Source of the DNA: Anthostomella pinea
Taxonomy: Eukaryota; Ascomycota; Sordariomycetes; Xylariales; Xylariaceae
DNA: 64,000 nt
Direction of reading: 5' to 3'
Assembly: GCA_963556695.1 (NCBI GenBank)
Contig: CAUWAG010000008.1
Coordinates: forward strand, 1,736,001-1,800,000
A model generated the notes under the pieces. That model had not been told where the DNA came from and did no database searches. It saw only the letters and a program-made list of their open reading frames with translations. A program made the translations under genes and the position numbers. Positions 34,186 to 46,317 of the stretch are shown here, piece by piece; within the stretch, counting starts at the first letter, position 1, and every line of letters begins with the position of its first letter.

Positions 34186-35191
34186 CTACTCTCTCGGCGC
34201 GTCGACGCCCTCCCTCATATCCAGCATAGCCTGTTGCGAGCGTGTGAGTCTAAGGTTCTCCCTGCCAAACCAAAAGGGGCGCAGGTCGGCGATGGCCTCC
34301 TCCAGCTCGGTGTAGCGGTCGCCCAGGACGTAGATAATGCGACCGTTCCAGCGCTCGGCGCGCCAGATATCGGCGTCGTGCTCCTTGCCGTAGGGCTCGA
34401 CGCGCCGCTCCTGCGACGCCGTGGCCGAGTAGACGAGCGCGACGCCGACAAAGTGCGCCGAGCTGAAGGGCACGCCCAGTGCCGACAGCGGGCCGACGTG
34501 CTCGGCGATGAGCGGGGTCCGCGTCCCGGCCGGCGCCACCGCGTTGATGGTGATGCCGTCGAGGACGGTGCGGTGCCGCAGCGCGCGCACGAGGCCCACG
34601 AGCGCCGTCTTGCCCATCGAGTAGACGGGCAGCGCCGCCTCGGGCGCGTAGCCCGTCGTGCTGGCCGTGACGACGATGGAGCCGCGGATCCCGTGGCGCC
34701 GCATCGAGCTCCACGCCAGCTTCACCGTGTGCAGCGCGCCGAAGAGGTTGACGTCGAGCAGGGCGCGGCTCGGCAGCTCGAGCCTGCCCGACTCGTCCCA
34801 CGTGTCGGCGAAGTAGTCGGACTTCTCGGCCACGCCGGCGTTGGCGAACGCCAGGTGGAAGGGCCCGATGGCGTCGATGACGGCGCGCAGGTCCGCCCAG
34901 TCGGCGACGTTGCATTTGTGAAAGTGGAGGCGAGGCCATTCCCGCCAGTTGCTTGCCTCGTCGTCGTCGCTGTCCGGCTCGTTCACGTCCAGGATGTGCA
35001 CCGTCGCCTCCTTCGCCAGCATGGTCTTTGCCGCCGCGAAGCCGATGCCCGACGCGCCCCCTTGAGAAGGATTAGGTCGAGGCCCGAGCAACAGAGACGC
35101 ACACTGGAGAGTTTTCCAGCTCACCGGTTATGATGGCAACCTTGCCCTGCAGGCTCGGAATGGCGCCTTCGTCGAACTCAAGTGAAGTCAT
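34186..35191 (-). CDS. short-chain dehydrogenase/reductase
   Basis: Model complement(join(34186..35060,35125..35191)), 313 residues, with one 64-bp intron that splits the cofactor-binding glycine motif. TGGASGIG (residues 22-29), NAG (96-98), Ser156 and YSMGK (Tyr169, Lys173) form a complete classical SDR nucleotide-binding and catalytic set. LDVNE after the second beta-strand (an acidic residue) suggests NAD rather than NADP. The likely role is alcohol/ketone interconversion on the terpenoid. It lies between the FAD oxidase and the first P450, all on the minus strand. SDRs of this kind occur in eremophilane clusters; substrate unknown. Confidence 0.88.
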
Positions 35192-35941
35192 TCTGGGGTT
35201 CGTCGCGCGCAGCACCGATTTCACACAGTAAGTGTGGTATGATCCAAGAAAGAGACCGACGCGGGCGGGATATAAGGGTCCAACGTGCTACAGGCTCCAG
35301 TCTGCTCCCCGTACCACGTGCATCGTGGTTCAGGGATAGGGCGGACAAATGAACTTTCCTAATCCAAGTAATAGTTCTCCCCACTCGGCAATTACCCCAT
35401 TCAGTAATGTGGGCATAGAGGTGCCGGAAAAGGGTATGGGAGGCATTGGCTGTCGGGCACGACGTCTCCACCGTGGAATGAAGACCCGAAAACATATCCC
35501 CAGTGCAAACAGGCAGGCCCCTGAGATGCAGTCAAGAGAAGAACACGGCTGGCTAGGTCCCAAATGTTTTGGGAACAACGTGACGTTGCGAATTCGGATT
35601 GAAAATACATCAGCAGGGAGTTCTGGGAACTGGACATTCGTCATCACTCATACATCAATTGTCTGCCTATGCTAGTGGGCTTATAAAGAAAGCTCCTTTT
35701 ACGGCAAATGGCAATCATTTTCCCCGTAGAGATGTCCAACTACGATGCAGGATCAATCAAGATAGGAATTTGAGGGTGGCAATCTTATCATGGAGATGAT
35801 ATATAACTAGTGGCTCGAGAATCTCTTCACTCCGATGCCTCAGCTACTGATCGATGCCATCTCTCCTGGCCTCTAGCACACGCGAAAGGGAGCGAAAATC
35901 CTCATACCGACGCAGAGAGCGTCTCATGCCCCAAGTACATA
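35192..35941. other. intergenic, no gene seen
   Basis: Promoter of the SDR gene and 3' flank of the first P450. No exact TCG-N5-CGA site and no supported ORF. Confidence 0.5.
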
Positions 35942-38215
35942 TCATTTCGCCAGCTTAGCTCTGATCCTCAAGGGAGGTTTCATCCAGAGCGTCTGCATGC
36001 GGGAGTCTCTGAGCCAATCCATACTCGGATCTACGAGCTCCAGGTCGAACGTCCAGATGACCTTGGCCAACGTCGTGCGCATTTCCATCCATCCGAGACT
36101 ACAGGAGCGGCGAAGGACCGCGTCAGTGCTTGCTTCTCGAAAATCAGGGAAGAGGAGGGCCAGGTGGTCAGGAGTGAATTTCTCCTCCCGGCTTAACTTA
36201 CCTTTTCCCAATGCACCCCCTGGCGCCCAGGGAGAAGGGCTGGCTCGCTTCGAGGATGTCGCGCCCCTTGCCCGACGCCGCTGAGTCGAGCCATCTGTCG
36301 GGCTTGAAGGTAAGTGGTTCCTCGAAATTAGCTGGATCGAGGCTTGCGGCCGTGGGGTTCGTGGTCACGGTGATCTGCGTGGTTTCCCAGTACGTCAGCA
36401 AAATTGTACACCTGAGCACCTGAACACCATGCCCGAAGGATAATAGCCGACTAGAAGACTCACGCCAGCGGGCAGGTAGTGTCCATCGACGGTGTCGCCG
36501 CCCTCGGGTACCAGACGCGGCAGGGCAATGGGCAGCGGCGGGTAGATGCGCATGGCCTCGAGACAGACGGCATTAAGGTACGGCAGTGTCTTGGTCGAGG
36601 CGTCGTTAATGGCGGATGGGTCGGCAAAGGCACCGCGTATCTCGGCCTTGAGCGTCGCCATGATGTCCGGATTCTGCAGTGCGAAGTAGGTGCAGCACGA
36701 AAGCGCCGTCGACGTGGTCTCGCTGCCCGCCGCGACAAAGTCCCACGAGTGAGCTGCCAGCTGCAGGTCCGAGGCCCGGTGTCGGTCCTGGCTGCGGTGC
36801 TCGAGGATGCGCGTCATGAAGTCCTTGCGGACGGTGTCGCTGTCGATACGCCTGCACAGGGTGAAATGGTGTGTCAGAAAAAAGCTGTGGTCATGGACAA
36901 CAGCAGTTTCTTACTTTTTAACCAGGTCGATGGCCAGCTGCTCGTTCAGAGCCGTATCCGCATATAGCTTCGTCAGCTGTTTCTTCAACAGCAGTCCAAC
37001 GACCCTCGCCGCTGCGGGGAACCGTTTGAAGGTGTCTGCCAAAGCCCCCTTCGTGAGGGCTCCGAGAAGCGTGGAAATCCAAGGATGGGGTTCATCTGTC
37101 CGGGTCAGTTCCAGCTACACCTAGGCGTTTGAAAAACTAGGGTACCAGATCTTTTTAAGAACCCTTCGACTTACCGTTTTCAAGCGCCCCGAAGGTCTGT
37201 CCAAAGGCCAAGTCGCCTATGATGTCGAACGCCATTCTCTCGTACCCCTTACCGATGTCAAACACTTCCCCTTGCTGACAGGTCTTGGACTTGACCAGCT
37301 CGATGAAGCGGTCTACACTGCTGATGATCAACTCCTCCTGCTCGTTCAGCGACGAGTTGGAAAAGGCGTGGGCGAGCAGCCTGCGCATCTGCGCGTGCTT
37401 GCCCGGATCCCGCTCGCTCACGATGGAGGTGACACCTCGACCCGCGAAAACGCCGCCCTCGTAGAAGGTGCCCTTGATGAAGGGCTTGTGGCCGTGGCGG
37501 AAACCGTAGATGTCCTTGAACGACTGCGCCGAGTTGAACGAGAGCTCGTTGGGGGCGGTGCGCACAACATGGCCTTGCCGATCCGATGTCAGTGGTCATG
37601 CGAGTATGAACTGCGAAGTTCGTTCGACAAAATGGAGAAAAGGACTGCCCACCGTATTTTTTGTGAAGCTCCAGCAAGTCGAAGGGCTGTCGTCCGCCCA
37701 GATACCACCACGAGTGAGCAGCCTAAAGGGGTTAACGATCAGATTCGCGTCTAATGCCTCATGCATATGTCTCTTGATGATCATAGAGCCATGTGTGAAG
37801 GACGGATCAAGGAGATGTAGAAACGGCATACGTTGGTAAACTTCGCGATCTTGGGGCCTGGAAACCTGTTTAACGGGTGAAGGAATGCCTTGTATACAAT
37901 CACGTATATGACCTAGAAGTAATCGTGGTTAACTCCTGTCACTCTGGCGGCTGCTTTAGCATGAGAATGGGGAATGGCCCCTGGAATGCGCTCGTACCCA
38001 GAGTGAAGCCAGTGTGAGGAGACCTGGCCAGAGAAGCTCCCTTGGCGTTCTGGTCGTGAACGGCGACAAAGGTGAGTCGGCCATTGCGTCGCTGTCCTAT
38101 CCGATGGACTTCTGAATTTCCGATAGCCCGCGTCGGCGAATACAATTCGAAGCGAAGCTGGGACAGACAATGACTCGGTCAACTGCGAACATGCACTCAG
38201 ATCAAAGGGCTGCAA
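35942..38215 (-). CDS. cytochrome P450 monooxygenase 1 (isotrichodermin C-15 hydroxylase-like)
   Basis: Model complement(join(35942..36098,36202..36374,36464..36851,36915..37095,37175..37573,37653..37722,37832..37912,38144..38215)), 506 residues, eight exons all in phase. An N-terminal membrane anchor (RIVIYVIVYKAFLHPL) precedes the proline hinge FPGPK. The I-helix AGSETT, the K-helix EAMR and the heme loop FSLGARGCIGK (Cys axial ligand) are all intact. It resembles fungal P450s annotated as isotrichodermin C-15 hydroxylase-type, which act on sesquiterpenes. The first intron (231 bp) is the least certain junction. It is divergent from P450-2, and both share an unusual exon 4 of exactly 399 bp, so they are paralogues. 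An AflR-type site is 37 bp upstream. Confidence 0.85.
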
Positions 38216-38759
38216 TGTTACGACGGACGTGGTTATGCTGAACTTCTGAAGTCGGATTACGATTACTTGGAGGGGCCTGCGTCTTGGGTCTTCCCGTTTT
38301 GGCCTTTGAATTCAAAAGCCTCCATATCGGGAATGGAGTGAGAAAGGGGGAGCCCCGGATTGGGTGCAGCCCTCTAGCCCTCTGCGGTAGTCTACCGAGT
38401 ATGTCAGCAGCTTATTATGGGATGCCGCCTAATGCCGCCTGATGGCTGAGAAGAGAAGTGACCGCATCTACCAGGTTTACCGTCCGGTCCACTACTCTTT
38501 CTGTATAGTCAGGGGTATGTACTGGGTAGGTACCAAGCGGGTACTAGTGCGGGTACCTGTCAGCCGAATCATGAACATGAACTGTTAGCATCGAGTTAAG
38601 CTATCCAGCCACGAGTTACCTACTTACAGAGTCGGGGATTCTAGCAGTCCGTCGTGCAACTTGTTTTTCCCCCTTGTTTTTGTCCTTGTCCTCGATCAGA
38701 TCCTGATCATCAGCGCTTGCTTGAGCCTTGTGCCGTGCTTCCCACACACGTTGAACTCG
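38216..38759. promoter_or_regulatory. bidirectional promoter between P450-1 and P450-2
   Basis: A 544-bp shared upstream region of two divergent paralogous P450 genes. It contains one TCG-N5-CGA site at 38252-38262 and a GGTACC-rich stretch near 38525-38560. Co-regulation is inferred. Confidence 0.55.
38252..38262. promoter_or_regulatory. TCG-N5-CGA site before P450-1
   Basis: TCGGATTACGA, 37 bp upstream of the P450-1 start codon, fits the AflR-type palindrome. Confidence 0.45.
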
Positions 38760-40857
38760 ATGGATGATCCTTCACTTGCCGTTGCCGGCCTTCGGGCTCA
38801 CTGGATTGGGGTTCTGGGCGCTTTGGTCAGTCAAGAGAGCACTGCGCTGTTGTGGATGTTGTGGATGTCTTAGTTGTGGACAGGCGCTGACGACAGTCCA
38901 ACGTGATGCACAGTATGTTGCATACCAGCTCAGCAGTTTTATCTACAACGTCTACTTCCATCCTCTAGCCAAGTTTCCGGGTCCGCTATTGGCACGCGGA
39001 ACGCTGGTAAGAATCGACTCTCTCGCGTCGTTTAATCGTCGTCTAGTTGACCTGGGCAACAGCTATGGCGACTATGGCACACGATGCAGGGTCATCAACC
39101 CCAGACTATGCAGAGGCAGCATCAGAAGTACGGTAGGTGCACACTTGAGTCTTATGTCTTGCACGCAACTGACAAAAGCGTGATGCAAAGGCCCCGTGGT
39201 GCGAGTTTCTCCAGCCGAGCTGAGCTTCTCGACTGTCCAGTCCTACAGGGACATCTACGGCTTCCCACCTCCGGGGGGCGAGCAATGCATCAAAAGTGAC
39301 TTCTACGACATATTCGGAAACGGCTTCAAGACGGGATGCATCGCGTCCGAGCGGGACCCCAAGGTCCTCGGCCAGAAGAAGAAGAACCTGCTGGCTGCTT
39401 TTTCTGCCAAGGCGTTGGTTGGGCAGGAAGACATCATCCAGCGCTGCATCGACGGCTTCGTCGCCAAGATCGGTCCCGAGAGCCAGAAATCACCCAACGG
39501 CATCAACATGGTGAAGTGGTTTGACATGAGCTCGTTCGACCTTCTGGGCGAAATGGCCTTCGGTGAGAGCTTTGGCTGCATTGCTTCGGGTGAGTTTTAC
39601 ATGCCTTGCTCTCCGCCCGTCTGTTCTGTAACCCCGTCCCCTTATTGGGGAGTAGCTGTCTAGCCCCGAGGCTCACTAATGCGGTGCTCGCTCTCAGGGA
39701 AGCAACATTTCTGGATCGACATGATCCTTCAGCATGTACAGGAGATAACTCTCGTGGATAATCTGCGCCGGTTTGAGCTTTTGACGGGCTTCTCCAAGTG
39801 GCTGCTGCCCTCCCTGTTCATGTCGATACGCTCAAAGCATAGTCAATACAGCCGAGACCAGGTCAAGCGGTGAGTCAAGCCCCCCTTCGCTCTGGACCAA
39901 TGGGTTTGCCCCAATAGTCCAAGACAGTCCTCCCTGACAGCCTCATAGCCGTCTCGACAGCGAGTCCCCTCGACAGGACTTCTTTACGAATCTCACTCAC
40001 AAGGTCAAGTCTGGAGAAGTGCCCCTTGAAGAGATGACGGCGCACGCGTCAACGCTTATCATCGCTGGCGGAGAAACGACGGCGACGACCCTGTCGGCGG
40101 CAATGTTCTACATGCTAAAGGACCCGCGGGTCGCAGAGAAACTCACCAAGGAGATCCGTCAGCGGTACAAGTCGTACGACGAGATCAACTCTACCTCAGC
40201 TCAGCAGCTGCCCTATCTGCAGGCGGTTATCAACGAGGCCCTCCGCATGCATCCGTCGGGCGCGCATGGGTTTCCTCGCATCTCTCCTGGTCTAACCATT
40301 GACGGTCACTGGGTGCCGAAAGGAGTGAGTTTCTTGTCTCCCTGTCTATGTCATCAATACGTACACCATTGGCCTTGGTGTGAGCTAAAGAGCATTGACT
40401 TACCACCGTTTTCCACCTACAGACGGAGGTATACACCTGCACTTGGGTGGCATCCCACAACCCGGCATACTTCGAGAACCCGGACGAGTTCAGACCCGAG
40501 CGATGGATCGACCCCAATTGCAAGGACGTCAAAGAGGCCAGTCAGCCCTTCTCTCTCGGCTTCCGCGCATGCATCGGAAGGAGGTAAGCCCATCCGTTCG
40601 CTTCCGTCTCAACTTTTTAACCACGAGTCCTCGATTTCTAGACACATAAAGACTGACACCCATGTCATGCTTCTAGCTTCGCCTACATGCAGATGTCTCT
40701 CGCCTTGAGCAAGATTCTGTACACGTACGATATGGAACTGCTCGACCGAGATATCGACTGGGCAACCGAGTCGAAACACTTCATCATGTGGCTGAAGGCA
40801 CCTTATCATGTGCGTGCGCATAACAGACTTTCCCAAGGCAGCGCTCCTGTGGTGTAA
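38760..40857 (+). CDS. cytochrome P450 monooxygenase 2 (paralogue of P450-1)
   Basis: Model join(38760..38825,38914..39006,39090..39132,39191..39589,39698..39869,39949..40324,40423..40583,40677..40857), 496 residues, with seven GT..AG introns at positions equivalent to P450-1. An N-terminal anchor (WIGVLGALYVAYQL) is followed by YFHPLAKFPGP. AGGETT (I-helix), EALRMHP (K-helix) and FSLGFRACIG (heme loop) are intact. The segment after FPGPLLARGTL is about 8-10 residues shorter than in P450-1, so exon 2/3 boundaries may be slightly off. Likely a second scaffold hydroxylase of the terpenoid pathway. Confidence 0.85.
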
Positions 40858-41554
40858 AGTGAGATGTATTCCACCGAATCGATAGCGATCGGAGATACTC
40901 GGGCTGCCGTAAACGAGGTGACGGAAGTGAAGTGGGAGCGGCGTGAAAGGTGGATCGGGGAGGGTAGTAAAAATTGTATGACGATCTAGACTATCATTTG
41001 AGCTTCATCGAACACTCTACGCTTTTCATCCAAGGTCCTTTTCGCAGGCTGCAGGCAAGTTGATCGTAATGCCGATTGGCATTCTAAGCTCGTGACTGTG
41101 AAAGCCACCAAGTTACGCGAAGGAGCAGGGCTGCTTGGGCTTAGGTAGGTTGGTAGAGCTTTGACTTCCAATGCGAGCGCCAGCCAGGAGGAAATGTAAC
41201 TGTCATACCAGTGGCCACTGCGACTGCAGGACTGCTCACCGCCGAAAAAGGACCCGATGTATCCACCGTGATGTGATAGTGATGAGTCCGAGTAACAAGG
41301 CAACATGGGGTTCGTGGGTGTTTTACATTAAATTGTTATAACGGGTCAGAATTAGAAAAGCCCTAGCGGTACTACCCGCTCAACTTCATAATGCGGGATC
41401 GTGGTCGACACTTCCTGATTCCAGGAACCCCAGGGCAGAAAGAACCGAAATAAAACATAGCACTGTCTACCCTACATGACCACCGCGCCCTTGCATTACT
41501 TTCCAGCCGTCTCCCCGGTCAAGGGTGACCATCACCTCGTCACATACGTCACCT
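40858..41554. other. intergenic, no gene seen
   Basis: Convergent 3' flanks of P450-2 and P450-3; nothing supported. Confidence 0.5.
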
Positions 41555-43343
41555 TCATTGAGCGATTACGGGTTTCCGCCGCTTGAAGAGAATCTTGGTC
41601 GAGGGGTCGATGATCCACTGCGACTCGAACTGAGCGGGCTCTGGTCTTGTTTGTCCCTCGGCGAACTTCATATCGAAAGTCTCGAGCAGACGCACCATGA
41701 TTGCCTTGAACTCGTCCGCTAGGAAGAACCGGCTGGTCTCGTCAGAAAACGGCCACGAGTGGGTGATCGGATTGCATGGGATTAAAAAACCGGAACACGT
41801 CGGGATTGAGGTGTGGGGGAGGGGGTGTATCTCTTCGATCATCGACTCACCCGGGACATGCGTGACGGCCATAGCCAAAGGTCAGGCTGGTCTGGTTGCA
41901 GGAGACGAACTGCGCCTTGCCTTCCATGCTCGGGTCTGCGTTGCGCATTTTCTCGAATCGCAGGCCGTCGAACTCATCCGGCTTGGGGAAAATGTTGGGA
42001 TCCCGCCCGACCGCGTAGTTGGAGACCCCAATATGGGTGCCGGCAGGAACGGTCAGGCCGTTGGATAGTGTCCTGTCCTCGTGGATGATGCGCTCAAAGG
42101 TCACTGGCAGTTTCCGTGTGTCAGCAGACTATGTGGTATGATGGTTCCCAACTCCGGCTAGGGGCCGGCGCAGATAGAGGGGATGGATGTTGCAAAACTC
42201 ACGCAAAGTCGCTGGCCATAGCCTTTGGCTCTCCTTCATGCAGCTGTCCATCTTGGTCATGCGACCAAACGCCCCCTTGGGGATTTGGCCGTCATGGTCA
42301 ATGAGCCCAGCATACTCTGCGCGAAGCAGGTCGAAGTATTGGGGGTTGTTGCAGAGGTCGTAGATGAGCTGGCATGGGGCCGCGGAGCTGGTGTGGACGG
42401 AGGCAAAGGCGGTGAGGAGCATACTCTTTGCGATGTATTTGTTGTCCCTCTGCTTCCCCTTGGCAGCTTCTTTGAGGAAGCTGAGGAAGTCGTTTGTTTT
42501 CTCCCCGTCCCTCTCACGCTGCTCCAGGATGGGTATGGCAGCCCGCCGGGTCGCCCGGACGCAATTTGGAATGTGCGTCCGGATCTCGGGGATCAAGGGG
42601 GCGAGAAGTGGTCGCACCGGCCACGGAATCGCCTTGATTTTCTGGGCGCCATAGAAGGCATGATGGGCAAATTCGACAGCTGCGTCAATCCACTCCTTGT
42701 TCCGGCTGAGACTCAGACCGCCCAGCATTCGACTGGTGGCTCGGGTGACAAGCTCGGTCATGGCAGGCACGATGGCGACCTCGGTCCAGTCGTCGCAGGG
42801 GGGGAATACGTCGCTCACGGCTTGTCGTATCTCGTCCTGGACAGCCGGCACCACCAGAGCAAGACGGGGGGTGAGGTGCGACTTCAGAGTGTCGGGATGC
42901 AGACGGGACCGATCGCCCACGAGGGTATATCTTCCCTCCATGAGCTCCCGGACCACGCCCACGAAGTCGACCTTGTGCATGGGCGCCGACTTGAGCTCCT
43001 CCATGAAGCGCGTGGGGATGACCAGGCGCTCACCCTCGAGGGAGGGCACGTAGTAGAAGTCCTGCCCGCTTGAGTGTCGGTAGCCCTCGAGAAGCATATC
43101 TTTGGAATGATGCATGAACCTGCCCCTATTCTTCACCATCTCGTGCCTGCTGCTGCCACCCACGACGTGGATGCCGGGGAGCAGCCCCGGCCGGCTTCCT
43201 GTCCACTTTTTCCACGAGAACCAGACCAAGCTGACAACGAGGGTGAAGGCGGCAGCGGCATACTGCGGAGACCATGTTAATGGCTGGAACCTGGGTAGAG
43301 TATACGAGCCACCAGATGGCCCAACAGTAAGATTGGAAGACAT
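41555..43343 (-). CDS. cytochrome P450 monooxygenase 3 (ent-kaurene oxidase-like)
   Basis: Model complement(join(41555..41732,41851..42103,42203..43343)), 523 residues, introns of 118 and 99 bp. After a Ser/Thr/Pro-rich leader there is a single anchor helix (AAAAFTLVVSLVWFSW). The I-helix carries FASVHTSS in place of AGxxT, the K-helix is KESQR, PKPDEFDGLRF follows, and the heme loop is FGYGRHACPGRFF. These are typical of the fungal ent-kaurene oxidase/CYP68-like class rather than the class of the other two P450s; members often perform multi-step oxidations of terpenes. It is divergent from the terpene synthase across a 719-bp shared promoter, which supports joint expression. Confidence 0.87.
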
Positions 43344-44062
43344 TCCGGTGAACACGGGCAGTTGATGCCGCAAGGGTTGTCTGACACCCGGAAATAGACA
43401 CTTTGCCGTCAAGATGCGGTTTTTAGGTATGCAGCCCAACAATCGACTGGCGGTATAATCGTAGGTAACTAACCATGACACGAGCAAAGAAGTAAAGAGG
43501 CAAAGTCGCCTATGCAGTCAGCTTTGCAATGCAAGCTTCTTCATTAGACTATGTGCGTGCCCTGCAGCCAAGCCCCTCTTCAGGGTATCATGGGCCACGG
43601 GCATATCGCATTATCCCGGCTACTTCCCCAATATGGGAAACTTCCGGGCCCCGGCACGCGATGGGCCTAATACACATGGGCCATCATCCCACAACCATGA
43701 CGACTGGGGGGATTGACTAACCTTGGTCATTGATTGCAGCCCAGCAGTGGCGGCATCTTTACCGTATACGGCAACATACAGGCAAGTTGTCGGGAATACC
43801 TCTTTACGTCGTTCCAAGACAGAGTCAGCCAGCAGTCGAGCGAGCGATACGCAGATGCGCCGACACGCGCCGCTCTTTGGCTTGAAGCCGTGAACAGTAA
43901 AGGCCAGACATACACCATGGCACGAATGCTTATGAAGATGTGATTTATCAACAGCATTCACCCTCGAGGCTCGAGCTTTTGAAGTGAAACAAAAAGGTCG
44001 AAAAGAACAAGAGCAAGAACTTTCAACTTGGAGAGAAAGAACAACACTGCCCACTGCCCATC
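43344..44062. promoter_or_regulatory. bidirectional promoter between P450-3 and terpene synthase
   Basis: A 719-bp region with divergent starts at both ends. It contains one exact TCG-N5-CGA site at 43964-43974. No independent gene is supported. Confidence 0.55.
43964..43974. promoter_or_regulatory. TCG-N5-CGA site before the terpene synthase
   Basis: TCGAGGCTCGA, inside CCTCGAGGCTCGAG, 89 bp upstream of the synthase ATG; fits the AflR-type palindrome. Confidence 0.5.
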
Positions 44063-45242
44063 ATGTCTCCCATGATCGAAACCCTCCTGTCTGACGACGT
44101 CCCCTCCGTCAAGACCATCCCCTCTTCCATCACAGCCCCTTCTATCAAGGAGGCTCCCGTCAACGACGCTCCCGTCAAGGAGGCTCCCGTCAACGGCGCT
44201 GCCGTCAAGGCCCCCGCCGCGTTCCCAGCGCCCTTCAACAAGCGACAGATCCCGCCGTCCGGGCTGACGGCGCTCTACCACCCGCTGGCGGAGAAGACCA
44301 TAAAGGAGGTCAACGACTTCTTCCTCGAGCACTGGCCCTTCGAGAGCGAAAAGTATAAATCGCGGTTCGGAGTCGAGGGCTGGTGCCGCGTCACGTGCTA
44401 CTATGTCTGCCAGTCGCTCGACGACCGCCTTGCCCTCGCCTGCCGCCTCGTCGTCGTGCTCTTCCTCATCGACGACATCCTCGAGAGCATGTCGCTCGAC
44501 GAGGGCCGCGCCTACAACGCCCGGCTGATGCCCATCTTCCGCGGCGACGAGTTGCCCGACCGCAACGTCCCCGTCGAGTGGATCTCGTACGACATCTGGC
44601 AGGATTTGCGCGCGTGCGACCGCGAACTGGCCGACGAAATGCTCGAGCCCGTCTTCGCCTTCATGCGCGCTCAGACCGATCCCATCCGCCTCCAGAAGCT
44701 GGACCTCGGAAGCTACCTGGAGTACCGTGAGGCCGACGTCGGCAAGGGGTAAGTAGCAGTGTAGCAGCACTCCATTGTTAAATTCCAGCCTCCCATGGCC
44801 TATGCTAATGGCTTTCGTCCTCGCAAGTGTTCTGAGCGCCTTGATCCGCTACACCGGGGCGCTCCGGCTGTCGGCCGAGGAGCTCGCCATCGCGAAGCCG
44901 GTGGACCGCAACTGCGCCCGGCACCTCTCCGTCATCAACGACATCTGGAGCTACGAGAAGGAGGTGCACGCCGCCGCCCACCTGCACGAGGAGGGTGGGG
45001 TGCTGTGCACCTCGGTGGCCATCCTGGCCGAGGAGGCCCACATGTCCATCGACTCGTCGAAGCGCGTCCTCTACCAGCTGTGCCGCGAGTGGGAGATCAG
45101 CCACGAGGTCCTGGTCGAGGCCGCCCTGGCCCAGAAGGACACGCCCGACATGCGCGCCTACCTGCTGCGCATCGAGTACCAGATGGCCGGGAACGAGTTC
45201 TGGAGCCGCACCACGCCGCGGTACCTGAACCCGACGTATTAG
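44063..45242 (+). CDS. ari1: sesquiterpene cyclase, aristolochene-synthase type
   Basis: Model join(44063..44748,44828..45242), 366 residues, one 79-bp intron. A class I terpene synthase that would ionise farnesyl diphosphate. It has the Asp-rich metal motif DDILE (137-141), the NSE motif NDIWSYEKE (266-274; Asn266, Ser270, Glu274) and a C-terminal Arg-Tyr pair (360-361). The surrounding sequence (LACRL, MRAQTD, YLEYREADVGK, YQMAGNE.WS) closely follows fungal aristolochene synthases, giving an eremophilane hydrocarbon as the expected product. The N-terminus has about 60 low-complexity residues encoded by a 30-bp tandem repeat, not part of the fold. It is the core enzyme of the cluster. The exact olefin cannot be told from sequence alone. 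Confidence 0.92.
44147..44206 (+). repeat. 30-bp in-frame tandem repeat in the synthase N-terminus
   Basis: Two adjacent 30-bp units (44147-44176, 44177-44206) differing at two positions encode KEAPVNDAPV and KEAPVNGAAV; a partial third unit follows. Confidence 0.8.
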
Positions 45243-46317
45243 GAGTAACTTGGGGGTTGGCGGTTGGGGAACGTTCAAGGCCGTCTTTGGTCGCATGACT
45301 GTCGCACGACTGTTGCACAAGTATCTATAGAGGGACTCGGCTGCGTCATGGGCTCATGGCCGCTCTCGAACCGCAGTACATGTATTTTCCTTGACTTGGC
45401 AAGATGGATGCTTACGGAACCATATGTGTTCTTCTACCCATAGACCTTTTGACATTCGTTGCATGGAAACAGATGCTCCCACACCTGGCCAAACCAAGAC
45501 ATTCTTTGGCGTAAATGAGATGACCGCCCGGGTGTGTTACTAACAGACATCTCGTAAGCTGCATTCGGGCTGTTCAGAGACGTTGGCCTGGAGTATTCTC
45601 CTCTCGTAGTAAGTCGACTACTGGTCGCCTATATCAACACCCTCTCTATCATGGCGAAGTAATCCCATAATCGCGTGAGGTTTTTGGGATCAGCCCCATG
45701 GCCGGCACAGCAGGAAAGACTTCACTTAATAGATGTGGGGACGGACGTTACAGTGAGTGGTCTAATATGTTGATAATTTGATCTTTTAAACGGAACGAAG
45801 ATCAAAAGAGTGTAACGGAAGGTTATTGTGTCGTACTTTATTTTTCTAGAGGGCGACCTGTCCTAAATACGGCGGTAATTAGTTATCTTAGCGTATAGCC
45901 GAGATCTTTTGGCTTAGCCAATCCCCGCCTCGAGGTCTTGGACTTCAGTTTTCCGGCAAATTTTGGTGGGGAGATGACAGGCGGAACGTTAGCCCGATGA
46001 CCGTCAGCTTTGCTAAGCCCTGTGACACTAACCTTCGCTCCACAAGCGGACCCCGCTTATACTTGCCATCAACATCTTCACAGATTGGTCATCAGTTGTT
46101 AAACACGCAGCAATCACGCAGCAATTAGCAATCGCACAATTGCAGAATCAACACCCTCGGCGGCGACAGCCTCACAAGCTACCTTTCTAGTTGGATAATA
46201 CCAGCTCTCGAGATGATGCAAGTCGACGCCGTGCAATAGACCGAAGACGCCAAAATACCCTGCGACCGACCCGGAGACCAGCATATCGTACGCTCTTCGG
46301 CGCATGGACTAGCACCG
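45243..46317. other. intergenic, no gene seen
   Basis: 3' flank of the synthase and promoter of the regulator. A near-match TCG-N4-CGA is at about 46156. No supported ORF. Confidence 0.5.

Noticed and set aside
34234..35133. 299-codon plus-strand ORF opposite the SDR gene
   Set aside because: A shadow frame; the minus strand has full SDR motifs.
42225..43073. 282-codon plus-strand ORF opposite P450-3
   Set aside because: A shadow of the intact P450 on the other strand.
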